Positions 20,106 through 32,228 of a stretch of 64,000 nucleotides of DNA are shown piece by piece. How positions within the stretch are numbered: position 1 is the first letter of the stretch; each line of letters begins with the position of its first letter. A program made the position numbers and the translations under genes. Origin of the DNA: Alopecurus myosuroides (taxonomy: Eukaryota; Streptophyta; Magnoliopsida; Poales; Poaceae). The notes beneath the pieces were generated by a model. That model had not been told where the DNA came from and ran no database searches. It saw nothing but the letters and a program-made list of their open reading frames with translations. The DNA lies in assembly GCA_028641055.1 (NCBI GenBank), contig CM054060.1, positions 299,339,835 to 299,403,834 of the forward strand, in the 5' to 3' direction.

Positions 20106-22922
20106 TCCAGTGTCCGGTTCTTCGCCTTGACGACCCGGTGGGACCAAAGGAGTTGGCGGAAGATCTTGGTGCGGGCTTCGGTGCATTCCTGAAGAGAAAA
20201 ATGAGACAGTATGAGTGGGAAGATTCGGCACGAGTAGCCTGCAACTCGGTCGAGTCTTGCCTACTCGGCCCAAATCTCAGGGACTGGATGGTATATAGAA
20301 AAGAGATAGAAGACAAAAGAGATAGAAGACAGATGGAAAAGGTTGCAACTCGAAAATCCGGATAAAAAAGAAAAATTGGTTACCCGGCTGGTGTTCTTGG
20401 CATCCTTACCAACTTTGTGCAGACAATACATCTTGTGCGCCAGGGTGCTGCTGGACGCGGCTACGACCATTGAGACAGGACCAACGTCGGCCTTGTTCCA
20501 AGCCTGCCGGTAGTTGTCTAGGCCGCCAAGCCTCTTGCCGTCCCAATCCGGATGGCCAAACTTCTTGCTATCCTAGTCCAGATCAATGTGGCCTACCCGG
20601 TCCAAGACGGCCTCCATGTCTTCTCGGAGCTCATGGGCAAGCTCCGTCAGTGGGGCAGCGGACTGGATGGTCAGAGCACCGGCTTTGCCCTTGGATCCGG
20701 CGACGGCTAATTTCCTCCTACTCTTCAGCTCCTCTCGCTGCTCGGCTTCGCGCTCCTGCCGCTTCTGATGCTCCTCCTGCAGCTCGCGCCAGTGATCCGG
20801 GAAGCTCATAGGGGCAGCGGTTCCACTGATACCCGCTCCTGCAGCCTGCTTGTCCTTGGGACCAAACTGGATATTCGTCTACACGAATTTGGAGCTGCGG
20901 GTAACAGGGCCACTCTTGGCAGGCACTAGCGTGTTGCTTGGCGTTGGAGGGATTGGAGCGGTTGCGGCGGTGGTTGCCGGAATCCGGTAGGTGGGACTTG
21001 GAGCTTTGGCTGCGTCAGACTTGGTGACTTTGGTGGTCTTGGTGGTGGCCTTCTCGGCTGTGGCCGCAGCTTCCAAGGGTTTGGGCTGCTTTGGCGCGAG
21101 TGGTGGCTTGGCCGCTCCGGTTGTCGCTGGAGGAGCTCTCGGCAGCGGGGGCTATGCCGGTGGTGTTGGTTGTCGCTTCTTGGGCTGCTGCTGCCCGGCT
21201 TGCCCAGCACCTGGCTGGGGCATTCCCTTGGGTGGCTGATGCTGCGCAGCCTGGCCTTGGGTTGATGGGGTCTCCTGTTGCTTCTCGGTGGGAGGTTCCA
21301 GCGGTGGCTGCTGCCTCTCTGCAGCGGGTTCCGGCGGTGGCTGCTCCCTCTCAGCGGCATGTTCCGGTGCTGGTTGCTCGGCAGCGGGCTCCGGTTGCAC
21401 CAAAACTCGGTCAGTGTCCATATTGGCACCAGTGTTATCGGCACCGAGGTCTTGCTCTTCTTTAACGGGAGATGGCATCTTGGTCCTCTCCTCCGGCTGG
21501 TATTCTCCCTCATCGGGATCAAGATCCACAACGTCCTGGGGCGCACTCGGCTGCGGTGGCGCGTTGGTAGCGTCAACATCAAGTGTGTCGCTGAAGAAAA
21601 GAAAGAATGAAAGAAAGAATCAGAAAAGTGCAATCACAAAGCACACGAATAGAAAAGACAGAAAAGACTGCGAAGTGTAAACACAAAACATAAGGGCATC
21701 TCGAATGGACTTACCCGTCCGCGGTGGGGCGCACTGGTCTTTTGCGCCCAGAGGTGCGCTTCGAGGTCTTCTTCGCCTTCTTCGCAGCAGGGGGATCAAC
21801 GGCACCACTGCCAGCTCTCTTCTTCGATCCGGCGGGGGCGGCCATTGACACGGGCTACGCGTCAATTGGCTCTTCCTCCTCCACCTCATCTGCGAGCGAG
21901 AAAAACAAGTGCAAATACAGGTAAGAGAGGAACCCGGAAAAGATTAAAGGGCATGCAATGGTGAACTCGGTCACCTTCATCATCCTCGGACCAGTCCCGA
22001 ATTGATGTGGAGACTCGGAACTTACCATCCTGGCCGGCGAGTGGGATGCAGAGCGTGTCCTGGACGTCAAATTGCTCCGTGTCATCCTCAGTCCGGTCCG
22101 CCTCCTAGTTCTGATCCAAGATGACCTTATCTTCCACCTTCTGGCGAGGGATAACCTGTAGCATGCAAGCACAAAGCATAAGAAGCTAAGTCCTAATAGG
22201 AGGAACCGGGTTGGATCTCTACTCGGTGTAGCATGCAAGCACAAAGCATAAAAAGCTAAGTCCTAATAGGAGGAACTGGGTTGGGTTTCTACTCGGTATA
22301 GCACGCGAGTATAAAGCGTACAAAGCTAAAATCCTATCAGAACGAACATTATTTTGTCTCTAATCGGTACAACATGCAAGCATAAAGCATACAAAGCTAA
22401 ATCCTGACAGAGGGAACCAGATTGAGATCCTACTCGGCATAACATGCAAACACAAAGCATAAATAGCTAAGCTTATTCAAGACGAACCAGGAGGAATTCT
22501 ACTCGGCAAAGTATGAGAGACAGGAAGCAAAAGCAACTAAGTGCACACGGAAGGGAACTTACTTTGGGGGCTGGCCGATCTCGGCTGTACGGCGCAAGAC
22601 CGTAGAACCAGGTGTCCGAGAGCGTGGCCTTAAGGATGGACCGGGCCCAGATCGCCACTTCCTCTTTGATGAGCTCGAAGTTAGTTGTACGGGTGCAGTC
22701 ACGGACCCCGCGCATGAAGCACATCTTGTGCGCTCGGTGTTGGAGAGGAAGAACCCGGCAGCTCACCCAGGTAGCAATTAGATCATCCTTGCAGAGTCCC
22801 AGCTCGATCAACTGCTTGAGCCGGTCGTCGGCATGGTTCGCATCCGGCTCTGTCTTCTTGGGGTGATATCCCAATTTCTAATTCCAGCCACTTTGCAATA
22901 TCGCCGTAACCCCATTCCTTTG
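20106..22922 (-). pseudogene. Decayed multi-exon retroelement-associated gene
   Basis: Coding blocks on the minus strand are joined by GT-AG sites. Exon 1 from ATG at 22922: MAKEWGYGDIAKWLELE, then after a one-base shift HPKKTEPDANHADDRL, CRVLPLQHRAHKMCF, DTWFYGLAPYSRDRPAPK, donor at 22562. Later blocks hold an acidic segment (about 22155-21975), KKRAGSGAVDPPAAKKAKK, a Pro/Gln/Glu-rich part (21590-21150), an Ala/Thr-rich part and a coiled-coil-like segment (WRELQEEHQKRQEREAEQ). Five in-frame stops (22107, 21857, 21154, 20881, 20575) are all TAG. The RVLPLQHRAHKM pattern recalls the extra genes of grass Tat-type Ty3/gypsy elements; that assignment is inferred. No LTR or pol was found with it. 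Confidence 0.45.
22155..22510. repeat. Minisatellite, about 5 copies of a 70-bp unit
   Basis: The motif GCATGCAAGCACAAAGCATA, followed by AGCTAAGTCCTAATAGGAGG and a CTACTCGG end, recurs with starts at about 22161, 22231, 22301, 22372 and 22442 (period 70-71). The first two copies are nearly identical; the later ones diverge. It lies in the first intron of the decayed gene. Confidence 0.85.
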
Positions 22923-22939
22923 CCATTTACGTTAACCTG

Positions 22940-23400
22940 AGATGAAACAAACACGTCCTATAAGCTATTGTACTTTATCAAGCCATTACGGCAATAGAAT
23001 TCATGCATGATTCGTGTTTGGGTAGCTTACAAGGCTTTATAGCCTGAGGAGTGACGGAAAATGCCTAGGCAGATGAGTGCATTTCATCCACGGTCACAAC
23101 TACTTCGCGATTCTGTATCAGCACACAGCAGGCGTATACCTCCTTCTCAGACATTTGTTTTCTCTGTATCTCTTGATACCTGTCTCATAACGGTGGGCCC
23201 GCAGCTCTCTCTCACTACCTTTTACCAATGGCACAACACTGTCAGAGACGACCGTTGCGGTCTGGAGCGTGCACTGTGTAACGTAACATTTTTTTTGTTA
23301 CCGCGCTTATATAAGTAATTTTCACTTCCAAGTTCCAATAATAGCAGTGCACAGCAGCGTGTCAGGGACTGAAGCAAAACAAGCGGAATGAAGCGTGGAA
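22940..23400. other. Unassigned intergenic sequence
   Basis: Only short frames on both strands and no repeat structure or terminal motif recognised. Confidence 0.4.
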
Positions 23401-24262
23401 ATTATCGACGATATTTTTAAGGTATTTGCGTCACAAATGTACCAAGCATAAATTTTCTTTCTTGCATTGCTTATTGAAGAAAATGCATTTTTATTTTGCG
23501 GCCATATTTTTAAGGCATAGAGAAATAAGCACAGACATATCTATACCTCTTATAAGACAAAACCCCACTAAGATGCATTTTTCTAGCATGTAAGCTATCC
23601 ACATCATCCACTATCTTAGCCAATCAATTGTCCATATCATTCCTACTAACAATAACTAATAATATTACATCTTTCATGCAACATAATCATGCAATCGTTT
23701 TTAGCCATATAATCATCCGCGTCCCAAATATTTATTTTCCAAAATATACAATAGTCTCACACGAATAAAATTTAGTACTCCAATTATTGTGATCAACGGA
23801 ATTTTGATAATGGAATATTTCATGCGTCTTATACCAATTTTGTTTTACAAAATATTTTTTAAAGAAATACCCGCTGCAACGCGCGGGGTATTCTTCTAAT
23901 ATTTTAAGATTACAGTTCACCATACAGTGGTCCTATTAAATGTTTCATTTTTGTTTTGCACCTTAGCCATATTTTTTGTGGCATTTTCTATGGAAAAAAG
24001 GTACCAAACATATTTGTAACTTTTTTCCATCTAGAAATGTTCATTAAAAAAAATAACATGTTTATTTTGCGGCTCAGCGGAAATTAAGGTGTTTTGACAT
24101 CGAAAAAATACCAAATATATGTTTTGAGGTTTTTCGTCTACTTGTGCTCTAAAAATGGATTTTATTTTCATTTTGCAGTTCGGTCACATTCTTAAATTGT
24201 CTGTCATGGGAAAATGTACAAATGTAGGTTTTAAGATTTTTTTTTTCATCTTTGAGTTTTCC
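23400..24262. repeat. Degenerate tandem repeat, about 110-130-bp units
   Basis: Blocks of the form TTTATTTTGCGG, then an ATTTTTAAGG-like stretch and a GTACCAAGCATA/ATACCAAATATA-like stretch, recur near 23410, 23490, 23955, 24060 and 24165. Divergence is high. The Helitron at 23540-23899 sits between copies. Confidence 0.5.
23540..23899 (+). mobile_element. Short non-autonomous Helitron (360 bp)
   Basis: It starts TCTATACCTCTTATAAGA at 23540 and ends CTAA at 23899, after a GC hairpin region (CCGCTGCAACGCGCGGGG). It is flanked by A on the left (23539) and T on the right (23900), the A|T insertion rule of Helitrons. No coding sequence. Confidence 0.8.
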
Positions 24263-24343
24263 TGAAAATATACTCCCTCCGTATCAAAATATAAGATGTT
24301 TTTAGCATTTTGTAGATATAATGTATCTATACATGTTTAGTGT

Positions 24344-24853
24344 TGTCGAGACATCGTGGTAGATTTCATAGACGGGGGTGCCATGAGACTACCGATAGAG
24401 ACGTGGTTGTGCGAAGAACAATAACACAGGGTTTTTACCCAGGTTCGGTACGGCGTAGTAATACGACGTTGCTACTAAAGCCTGGAAATACAGAGTACAA
24501 TGTGAGGTTCTATTAGCTGCTCGTCAAGGATCAACCTCTCGGCGAGTTAGCCTTTAGCTTCTTGTCTATCTATCATATCTCCCGTCCGGCTTTATATAAT
24601 AGCCGGATTAGTGCATACAAAGTAGGAAACCTAGAAGACTACGGTAACTCTTTAACTTGGAAAGTAAGGAATCCGCCTTCTACTCCAAGCCAGATCACGT
24701 GGGCCGTGATCTGGGTTCTTCTAGAATCCGGCTTCTGTGCATCAGTTTACTGGGCCGCCTAACGGACCATAGCCCATTACCATTTAGGTCACCCTGGTAA
24801 TCCGGCACTTTAGACTACCATCTGATATACCCCTAGTTGGTATATATCCGACA
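24344..24853 (-). repeat. 3' LTR of element A
   Basis: 510 bp, TGTCGAGAC...ATCCGACA on the plus strand. Relative to the 5' LTR it lacks a segment of about 25 bp after position 24470 and a short G-run near 24403. Confidence 0.92.
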
Positions 24854-25243
24854 GTAGACCCCAAGAAGGATTAAGACTCGGATTCGCCGTCTTTCGCCGA
24901 ATGCATATTTTCCAGGAAATATCGACCTGCAGTCTTGATTCTTCTTTTTCTCCTCAAAGGATGTTACAACGCAAAACTCGGAATCCAGAAAATCCGGCTT
25001 TTCTTCCACGAATCTTTGCGGAGAAGGAACTTTCTACGTCAGCGCTTTAACCTTGCTGACGTAAGGGACGTTTGGATTACAAGTGGGAAACCCAGAAACA
25101 TATCTCTGACAGATTCTCGCGGTAAACGAGGCGATAGCAATAATCACCCGTCGTTTCATTTCCCGGAATTTCCGGCGAGTGACACGCGTTGATCATCCAA
25201 CGGTCAAAAGAGCCGTTAGCACGCATAGTGACGAGATTCCGGC

Positions 25244-25251
25244 TATAAATA
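25244..25251 (+). promoter_or_regulatory. TATA box of the antisense gene in element A
   Basis: TATAAATA within GGCTATAAATAGCCGTC, about 135 bases before the ATG at 25386. The same motif and flanks (CATCCAACGGTCAAAAGAGC upstream) are kept in element B, so an independent plus-strand promoter inside the element is likely. Confidence 0.65.
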
Positions 25252-25385
25252 GCCGTCTTCGTCCTCCCCGGAAACCTTCCGCTCTCACTTCCCAGCACCA
25301 CTCCAGCGCCCAAGTTCTCGCAGAGCCCTTCCTGAGCGCACGAAGCACCCAGGACCTCACCGGAGCGACCGAGCGCCGCCCGTCG

Positions 25386-28364
25386 ATGGCATCACCGTCA
25401 TCTTCCCCAGCCCGCACCGTCGCTAAGGACATAGACGAAATAATCGACACAATGGACCCGCGACTAGATTCCCCAGTGCATGTCTTCGGCGACGAGCCGG
25501 TGAAGGCCGCAGGTGGCGCGGAGGGCGAGGAAATCCCTCTCGCCTCCGCGGATCTTGCGGGATTTTCCTCCGTGCCTCCCCCACCATTCGCGCCCGAGAT
25601 GGTGGAGGAGAAAATCGCACTCGTCGGAGACGAGATCGCGGCCGCGGAGGCCGCTGCGTCCGCCGCCGCCGAAGCCGAAGAAGAGGCGGAAACTGCCGGC
25701 AACTGGAGTGCCAGCAATATTCCACCATCCCTCCTTCCGACAATGGAGAAGGAGGGACTCGTGCTGAAGGGAAAATGGCGGCTCCCGGAGGACGATACCG
25801 AGCCCATGCCGAAGGAAAGAGAACGCGTCCTCCTCTCCTCCCATATTCAGAGAGGTATGGGTCTTCCGCCGTCCGCCTTTTTCCTCCAAATTCTAGCCCA
25901 CTACAACATCCAACCCCATAATCTGCCACCCAACTCCATCCTCTACTTAGCCGGATTTCAGGCCCTTTTCGAGGGATATCTAGGTATAGCACCTAGGTTA
26001 GATTTCTGGCTTTATTGTTTTGGGGTTAAGCAGAACTCTTCGGAGGGCGCACTCCCAACTTGTGGGACCATTTCCTTCACTCTTCGGAGATTTAGGGAGG
26101 ACTGGTTCCCCAAGATTAAAACATCGGAATCCGTCAAATTTTGGACGGGTTCCTTCTTTTATCATCCTGACGTTCCCTCTCCTGGGAAAACCACCGAGGT
26201 TCCACCTTTCTCGAACACCGCCGCTGTTCCCCAAGAAAATTGGGGAACTCAAGCAGTTCAAACCCTGCCGCCGGATCTTCTCAGGATCAAGCGGCGCATC
26301 GCAAAGCTCGTCGCTTCTGATCCGCCTCTAACCGGCATGGACACAGTCCTTTGCTGGTTAGAAAGGCGGATTCAGCCTTTGGCGAATCACGGCGCTCGCC
26401 TCCTCTGCAAATACTCGGGAGATGGCGATGCTATGCGGACAACCGACAAGGTTTGGTCGGCAAAGGATTTGCGGAAATGCGCAAATCAATTGGTCGCATC
26501 CCGCGACCAATACGAAGAAAGCCGGCCAATGTATACGGCCGCGAATCCGTCTCCCAAGGTACATTTTTCGCCTTTTGGGTTTAAATCCTTGTCGTTTACT
26601 CGGTTTTCATGCTCTCAACTCATTTTTTGCCTTCTTGACAGATTGCCAAACTTCCTGAGTCGGAACTTGCTTCTGATGCCGATCTGGAGGCATTGCGCAC
26701 CGCCTTCGCCGGCGGACGTAAGCGCCAGAAGATTTCCGCTTCCCAGGAAGTCATTGATCTTGACGGGGTCCCCGTCGTCATCTCCAGGTTTGAACATCTG
26801 GGTTATTCTACTTTGTCGGGATTTTCTTCCTTTACCTCGGAGTTTAACTTTCCGGCTTTTTCTCCTTTTTAGCCTGCCTCCTTCTACTCTGAAGCCGAAA
26901 AAGCTGAAGAGGCACAAGGTTGTGGCCAGCAGAGGCCCACACCCTTCTCCTGCTACCGCTCCAGATACACCAATCGCGGCAACAGAAGAGCATGCTGCAG
27001 CCCCCAACACCGAGTCCCAGCAGACCAGCCAGCCCATTGTGCCGGAAACGGACACGAGGGAAAGGGCGGTCCCTGAGGTGGGAGGTCCTTCTCGGATAAT
27101 TGAGGAGGAGATTCCCACCTTTGATAAGGAATTCAAAGATATCAACGAGGGCCTTAGCACAATTGGGACTCTTTTTGCTGACTATGCAAAAGAGTTCACT
27201 GAAACCTTGGCAGGTTTACAACGGATGAGCCAAGTATTATCTCTAGCCCCCAAGCAATAAGTCGAATGTATGATTTTCACTTAATGCTTTTTATCTTTAT
27301 CATGCTTGTTTCTAACTTAAGCGTTCTGGTTCGTTTCCTTATTTCAGCAAACCGCTGAAACCATAAACATGGAAGTTTTCAACAAGCTAACTGTCAAGAA
27401 TAAGGAGGTCAGAAGCCTTCTCTCTATTCTTGAAGTTAAGGAAACGGAGCTGGCATCATCTCAGCTGGCGCTGAAGGAAACAACAGGTATACTTTTAGTT
27501 CTCTGTAGTTCCTTGTCCATAATTTTTGCTAAGTACTTTTCCGAGTTTTCTTATCTCGGATTTTTTTTCTTGCTTTTCAGCTGCCTTGGCGAAAGCCAAG
27601 CAAATAGCTGAAGATGCCGGCAATGCCGTGAATCTCCGCCGGGAGAACTTGGACCTTCATAAGGAACTTATTAAGGCTCAAAAAGATCTGGAGGCCAGCA
27701 ATATGGCTCTTGGAATTGCTCAATCCAAGGCCTCCCAACAAGAGGACAAGGACAAGTCCACTATCCAAGATTTGGAGAACGCCTTGAACCTGCGCCTGGA
27801 GGAAGGCTCCGAGATGGACAAGATTCTCGGTAAGTTATCAACTTTTACCGGATTTTCCATGTCTTAACTTTTTTTTTCTCTGCTTTTCCGCCAACTCTTT
27901 GGTTATTTTGTCTTGAAAAAACAGGAGATGACCCAGATCTTACTCGGATTGAGAAAATCCGAGCTTTCGGGAAGGTGTTCACTACGATCCGAGCTGCAGG
28001 CATGCAACTGGTCAACAAGTACCTTCCCGCAAGAACTGGGGAGTTCTCGGAAGTTGAGAAACTTCCGTAAGCTATCATGGAGGTGGCGGAATCCAAGGAA
28101 TCCATCTTGCGCTCCGCAGCACGGAGTGGTGCACGCATGGCCTTAGGCCTTATGCGTATGCATTATCCCAGCGCCAAATCTTGGCGCGTGGCGTCCGGTA
28201 TCCCTGTTGGATATACGGAGACCCAGCGGACCACCATCTTTGATGAGATCAAGCGTCACGCCACCAAGATCGCCTCTATGGTGAACATCTCCATCACCTA
28301 TCCGGAAGAAGAAATTCCAGAAGCCCCCGAGGATGACAGCAGCGAGGAAGACTCGGATGCTTGA
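25386..28364 (+). pseudogene. Antisense gene of element A (Transposase_28-like), one premature stop
   Basis: Six exons with GT-AG introns: 25386-26558, 26642-26787, 26873-27233, 27348-27486, 27581-27829, 27925-28364. They join to exactly 836 codons in one frame, broken only by TAA at 28068-28070. Exon 1 has an Ala/Glu-rich N-terminus, then the block GMGLPPSAFFLQILAHY, NSILYLAGFQALFEGYLGI and CGTISFTLRRFREDW, which I recognise as the Pfam family 'putative gypsy type transposon' (Transposase_28). Next come a basic patch (KPKKLKRHK), coiled-coil-like exons 4-5 and a conserved C-terminal block (ESILRSAARSGARMALGL, ASMVNISITYPEEE). It faces pol tail to tail. No function is established; a DNA-cleaving role should not be read from the family name. 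Confidence 0.8.
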
Positions 28365-28994
28365 AGAAATTCTCCTTGTCCTAGATGGTGGAAATAGGAA
28401 ATAGGAGCATTACTGCACTTTACAATGTAATTTATATTGTAATGCTTCTATTCTTTTGTATAAACAAGTACTCCGCCTTTTGCAGTTTAACTTTTATGAA
28501 ATCTTTTGCAAGTTTTCCGGGTTTTATATTCCTTTATCTTCCAAGTTCTCTGGTTTGTGTGCTTTAACTGTCCTTAGCGTTTGAAATGACTTAGTAGTAC
28601 TGTAATCTTCACGCCAAGTTATTGGGTAAAACCAATCAGTTTAAACTTGGAAACATGGATCATATTAAAGGCATTTTTACTTACTACCTCCAGTGATCCA
28701 GCACATAAACAATCAGATAATGCTTAGAGAGAAGTAAGGAATTTTTTTAATGAAACTCGGGCACGCAGTCACAATCCGAGTTTCCTTTAACCTTTAGTAG
28801 GCTGAAAATCATTCAGTTTTTAAACGCCGAGCATGCAGGCACAATTCGGGTTAACATTGAGTATTTTGTAAGATCATTGGGAAATAGATGAGACGGAATC
28901 ATGCTTTGTACTAGAATAAACTTGTAAAAACATGGATGTAAGAATTCCGACAAATTTATTTCATTATCTCAAAGATGTTTACATAGAAATTGAA

Positions 28995-31900
28995 CTAAGT
29001 ATAGAAGGGACGTAACTGCTGGATACTCCAGGGCCTCTTTGTCTCTCCTAGTTCATCATCTATCTTTCTCTTTCTTTTGCGATTCGGCTTCTCAGGGTCA
29101 TCTTCCGTATCGCAAATTTCTACAAGATAATATGATCCATTCTTCATGGTTTTACTGATGACAAATGGTCCTTCCCATACTGGGTCCAGTTTGTGCTTTC
29201 TTTGCTGCACCAATCTTGGCACTAGGTCACCTTCTTTAAAAGAACGATGCCTGATTTTCCGACTATGATAACATCGTAAACCTTGCTGATAGATGGCGGA
29301 TCTTTGAAGCACAAGTTCTCGTTCTTCTTCTAAGAGATCGACGGCATCATGTCGGGCATTTTCGGCATCTGATTCATCGAAATCTTGCACTCTTGGCCTG
29401 TCATGGAGCATGTCCATTGGGAGAATTGCTTCCGCACCATAAACTAGGAAAAACGGGGTTTGCCCAGTTGACCTATTTGGTGTTGTTCTGATACACCAAA
29501 TCACGGAAGGTAACTCTTCTATCCATGCTCCAGCTGCTCTATGAAGAGGAGATTCGAGTCTTGGCGTATTCCTTGTAAGATTGAGCTATTCATTCTTTCA
29601 ACCTGACCATTGGATTGCGGGTGTGCCACAGATGCAAGATCTAGGAGAATTCCCGTTTGTCGGCAATATTTTGGCAACTCTCCAATAGAGAAATGTGTCC
29701 GTTGTCGGTTATTATGCTGTGTGGAACGCCGTATCTCATGACTATGTCAATGATGAAATTTCTGGCAGTCACACCGTCAAGCTTTTTGATGGGTTTGGCC
29801 TCCACCCACTTGGTATATTTATCCACTGCAACGAGTAGATGCGTAATTCCGCCTCTGGCAGTTTTGAATGGTCCCATCATATCTATCCCCCAGACCGCAA
29901 ACAACCATGTAATGGGGATAGTTTTGAGTGCTAGGGCCGGCATATTTGTCTGCTTGGCGTAATATTGACACCCTGCACATGTGTTTACTATGTGCTCAGC
30001 GTCTGTCTTGGCTGTTAGCCAGAAAAACCCAGCGCGGAATGCTTTTTTGACTATGCTTTTTGATTGAGCATGATGTCCGCAATCTCCGGCATGGATTTCT
30101 TGCAGAATTTCTCGTCCTTCCTCTGGTGAAATACATCGCAGAAAAATTCCGGTAGTGCTGCGTTTATACAGGCAATTATTAATTACCGTGTACCCTTTGC
30201 ATCGACGCTGAATCTGTCTTTGCAAGACTTCGTCTGCTCCATCCGGGTACTTCTGATAAACTAAGAAGTTTAAATATGGGATTGTCCAATCCGGGTTAAC
30301 GAGCATGACTTCAATTGACTCGGAAGCCAAATGATAATCAACATCTCCACCTTTTATCGATGGTTCGTACAAATGTTGGACGAATACACCTGGAGGTAGG
30401 ATTTTTACTCTTTCTGATCCCATGCGGGCTAATGCATCCGCGTTCCAATTTTCCTCCCTTTTAACATGGAGTACTTCAAATCCGAAGAAACAGATGGCAA
30501 ATTCGTCAACCGTTCTCCGGTGTTCGGCCATTATAGGGCTTTTGGCATCCCAAATTTGGTTGAGCTGGTGATGTACCAAATCTGAGTCGCCATAGCATAG
30601 GATGTGCTTGACACCTATTTCCTGTGCGATATGCAAGCCGTGAAGCAGAGCTTCGTATTCTGCCACGTTATTACTGGCGTTGAAGTGTATTTGTAATACA
30701 TACTCCATTGTATCTCCTTTAGGGGATTTTAGAACTACACTAGCTCCAGCGCCCTCCTTCATCTTGGATCCGTCAAAGTGCATGATCCAGTACTCGGACT
30801 CCGGCATCGGTGTTTTTTCCATTGCTTCCGTCCAGTCGGCGACAAAATCTTCCAGAACCTAGGATTTTATTGCCGTCCTGGGTTGGTACTTAATGTCGAA
30901 TGCTGCTAGCTCGATGCCCCATTTGGCTACTCGGCCAGTTGCTTCCGCATTGTTTATTATATCCCCTAGCGGTGCTTTACATACCACTGTTATGGAATGT
31001 CCTTGGAAGTAATGACGAAGTTTCCGAGATGCAAAAAATACGCCATATGCCAGTTTTTGATAGTGTGGATACCTTTGTTTGGACTCGGAGAAAACTTCAC
31101 TTATGTAATATATCAGATGCTGGTCTGGTATGCTTTGTTCGTCTTTCTTTCTTTCCACAACAATTACTGCACTAATAACCCGATTTGTAGACGTAAGGTA
31201 CAATAACATAGGTTCTTCGTCTTTTGGGGATGCCAAAATCGGAGCTTTCATCAAAGTTTCCTTCAACTGGGTTAACGCTGGATCTGCTTTCTCTGTCCAC
31301 TCAAATTTGTCGGATTTCTTCAACAATTCGTATAATGACAAGGCTTTATCCCCCAGCCGGCTAATAAACCTGCTGACGGCTGCAGCGGAACCCGTCAATC
31401 TTTGCACATCTTTTACGCACGTAGGCTTGGAGATGTTTAAGATTTCTTTGATCTTTTCTGGGTTTACTTCTATTCCTCTGTGAGAAACGATAAAACCCAG
31501 AAGTTTTCCTGAGGGAACCCCGAATACGCACCTTAATGGATTTAACTTCATTTTATAAGTGCGCAATTATTTTCGAAGGTTTCTCGCAAATCCTCAAGGA
31601 ATGTTTCTTTTTCCTTGGTAACGACAGCAATGTCGTCCACGTAAACGTGGATATTTTTGCCAATCTGACTATGCAAACACCGTTGCATGCAACGCTGGTA
31701 GGTTGCACCTGCGTTCTTCAGGCCAAATGGCATGGGTATGTAATAGTACGTCCCATAAGGGGTTATGAACGAGGTTTTGATTTGATCCTCCGTGTTCATG
31801 CGTATTTGATGATACCCGGAATATGCATCCAAAAAGTACAAAAGCTCAGAGCCTGCAGTGGCATCTATTATTTGATCGATTCGCGGTAACGCGAACCTAT

Positions 31901-32228
31901 CTTTTGGACATAGTTTGTTTAGGCCGGTGTAATCTATACACATTCTAAGGGCAGTAGTATCTTTCTTCGGGACTAATACTGGATTCGCAGACCATTCAGT
32001 ATGTATAACTTCCCGGATAAAATCTGCTGCCAAAAGCCGGATAATCTCCTTGCCAATAGCCTTCCGTCTTCTTCCGTCAAATCGACAGAGACCTTGTTTG
32101 ACGGGTTTCGATCCTGGAATCACCTTGAGTTGATGCTCAGCAAGTTCCCTGGGTACGCCTGGCATGTCCGTTGGACACCAAGCGAAGATATCCCAGTTCT
32201 CACGGAGGAACCTGATGAGCTCGCTTTC
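28995..32228 (-). pseudogene. RT-RNase H-integrase of element A, broken
   Basis: The minus-strand frame starts after the UAG that ends gag-pro. 32165-31548 encodes RT (DYTGLNKLCPKDRFALP, FLDAYSGYHQI, YVDDIAVVTK). A frameshift leads to 31566-30859 (RT thumb, first RNase H: SKQRYPHYQKLAYGV), ending at a TAG where element B has CAG. 30822-29641 holds the second RNase H (IMHFDGSKMKEGAG, CYGDSDLVHHQLNQ, NADALARMGSE) and the integrase zinc-binding and core region (GDCGHHAQSK, CAGCQYYAKQ, WGIDMMGPF, SIITDNG). A frameshift after TDNG breaks the core before the catalytic Glu. 29504-28995 is the integrase C-terminal part (RSTGQTPFFLVYGAEAI, GPFVISKTMKNGSYYL). It encodes no active enzyme as it stands. 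About 93% identical in the RT protein to element B. Confidence 0.9.

Noticed and set aside
25193..25992. Minus-strand frames of 140-204 codons under exon 1 of the antisense gene
   Set aside because: They mirror the high-GC coding exon on the other strand; the plus frame has the family motifs, GT-AG introns and a matching copy in element B.
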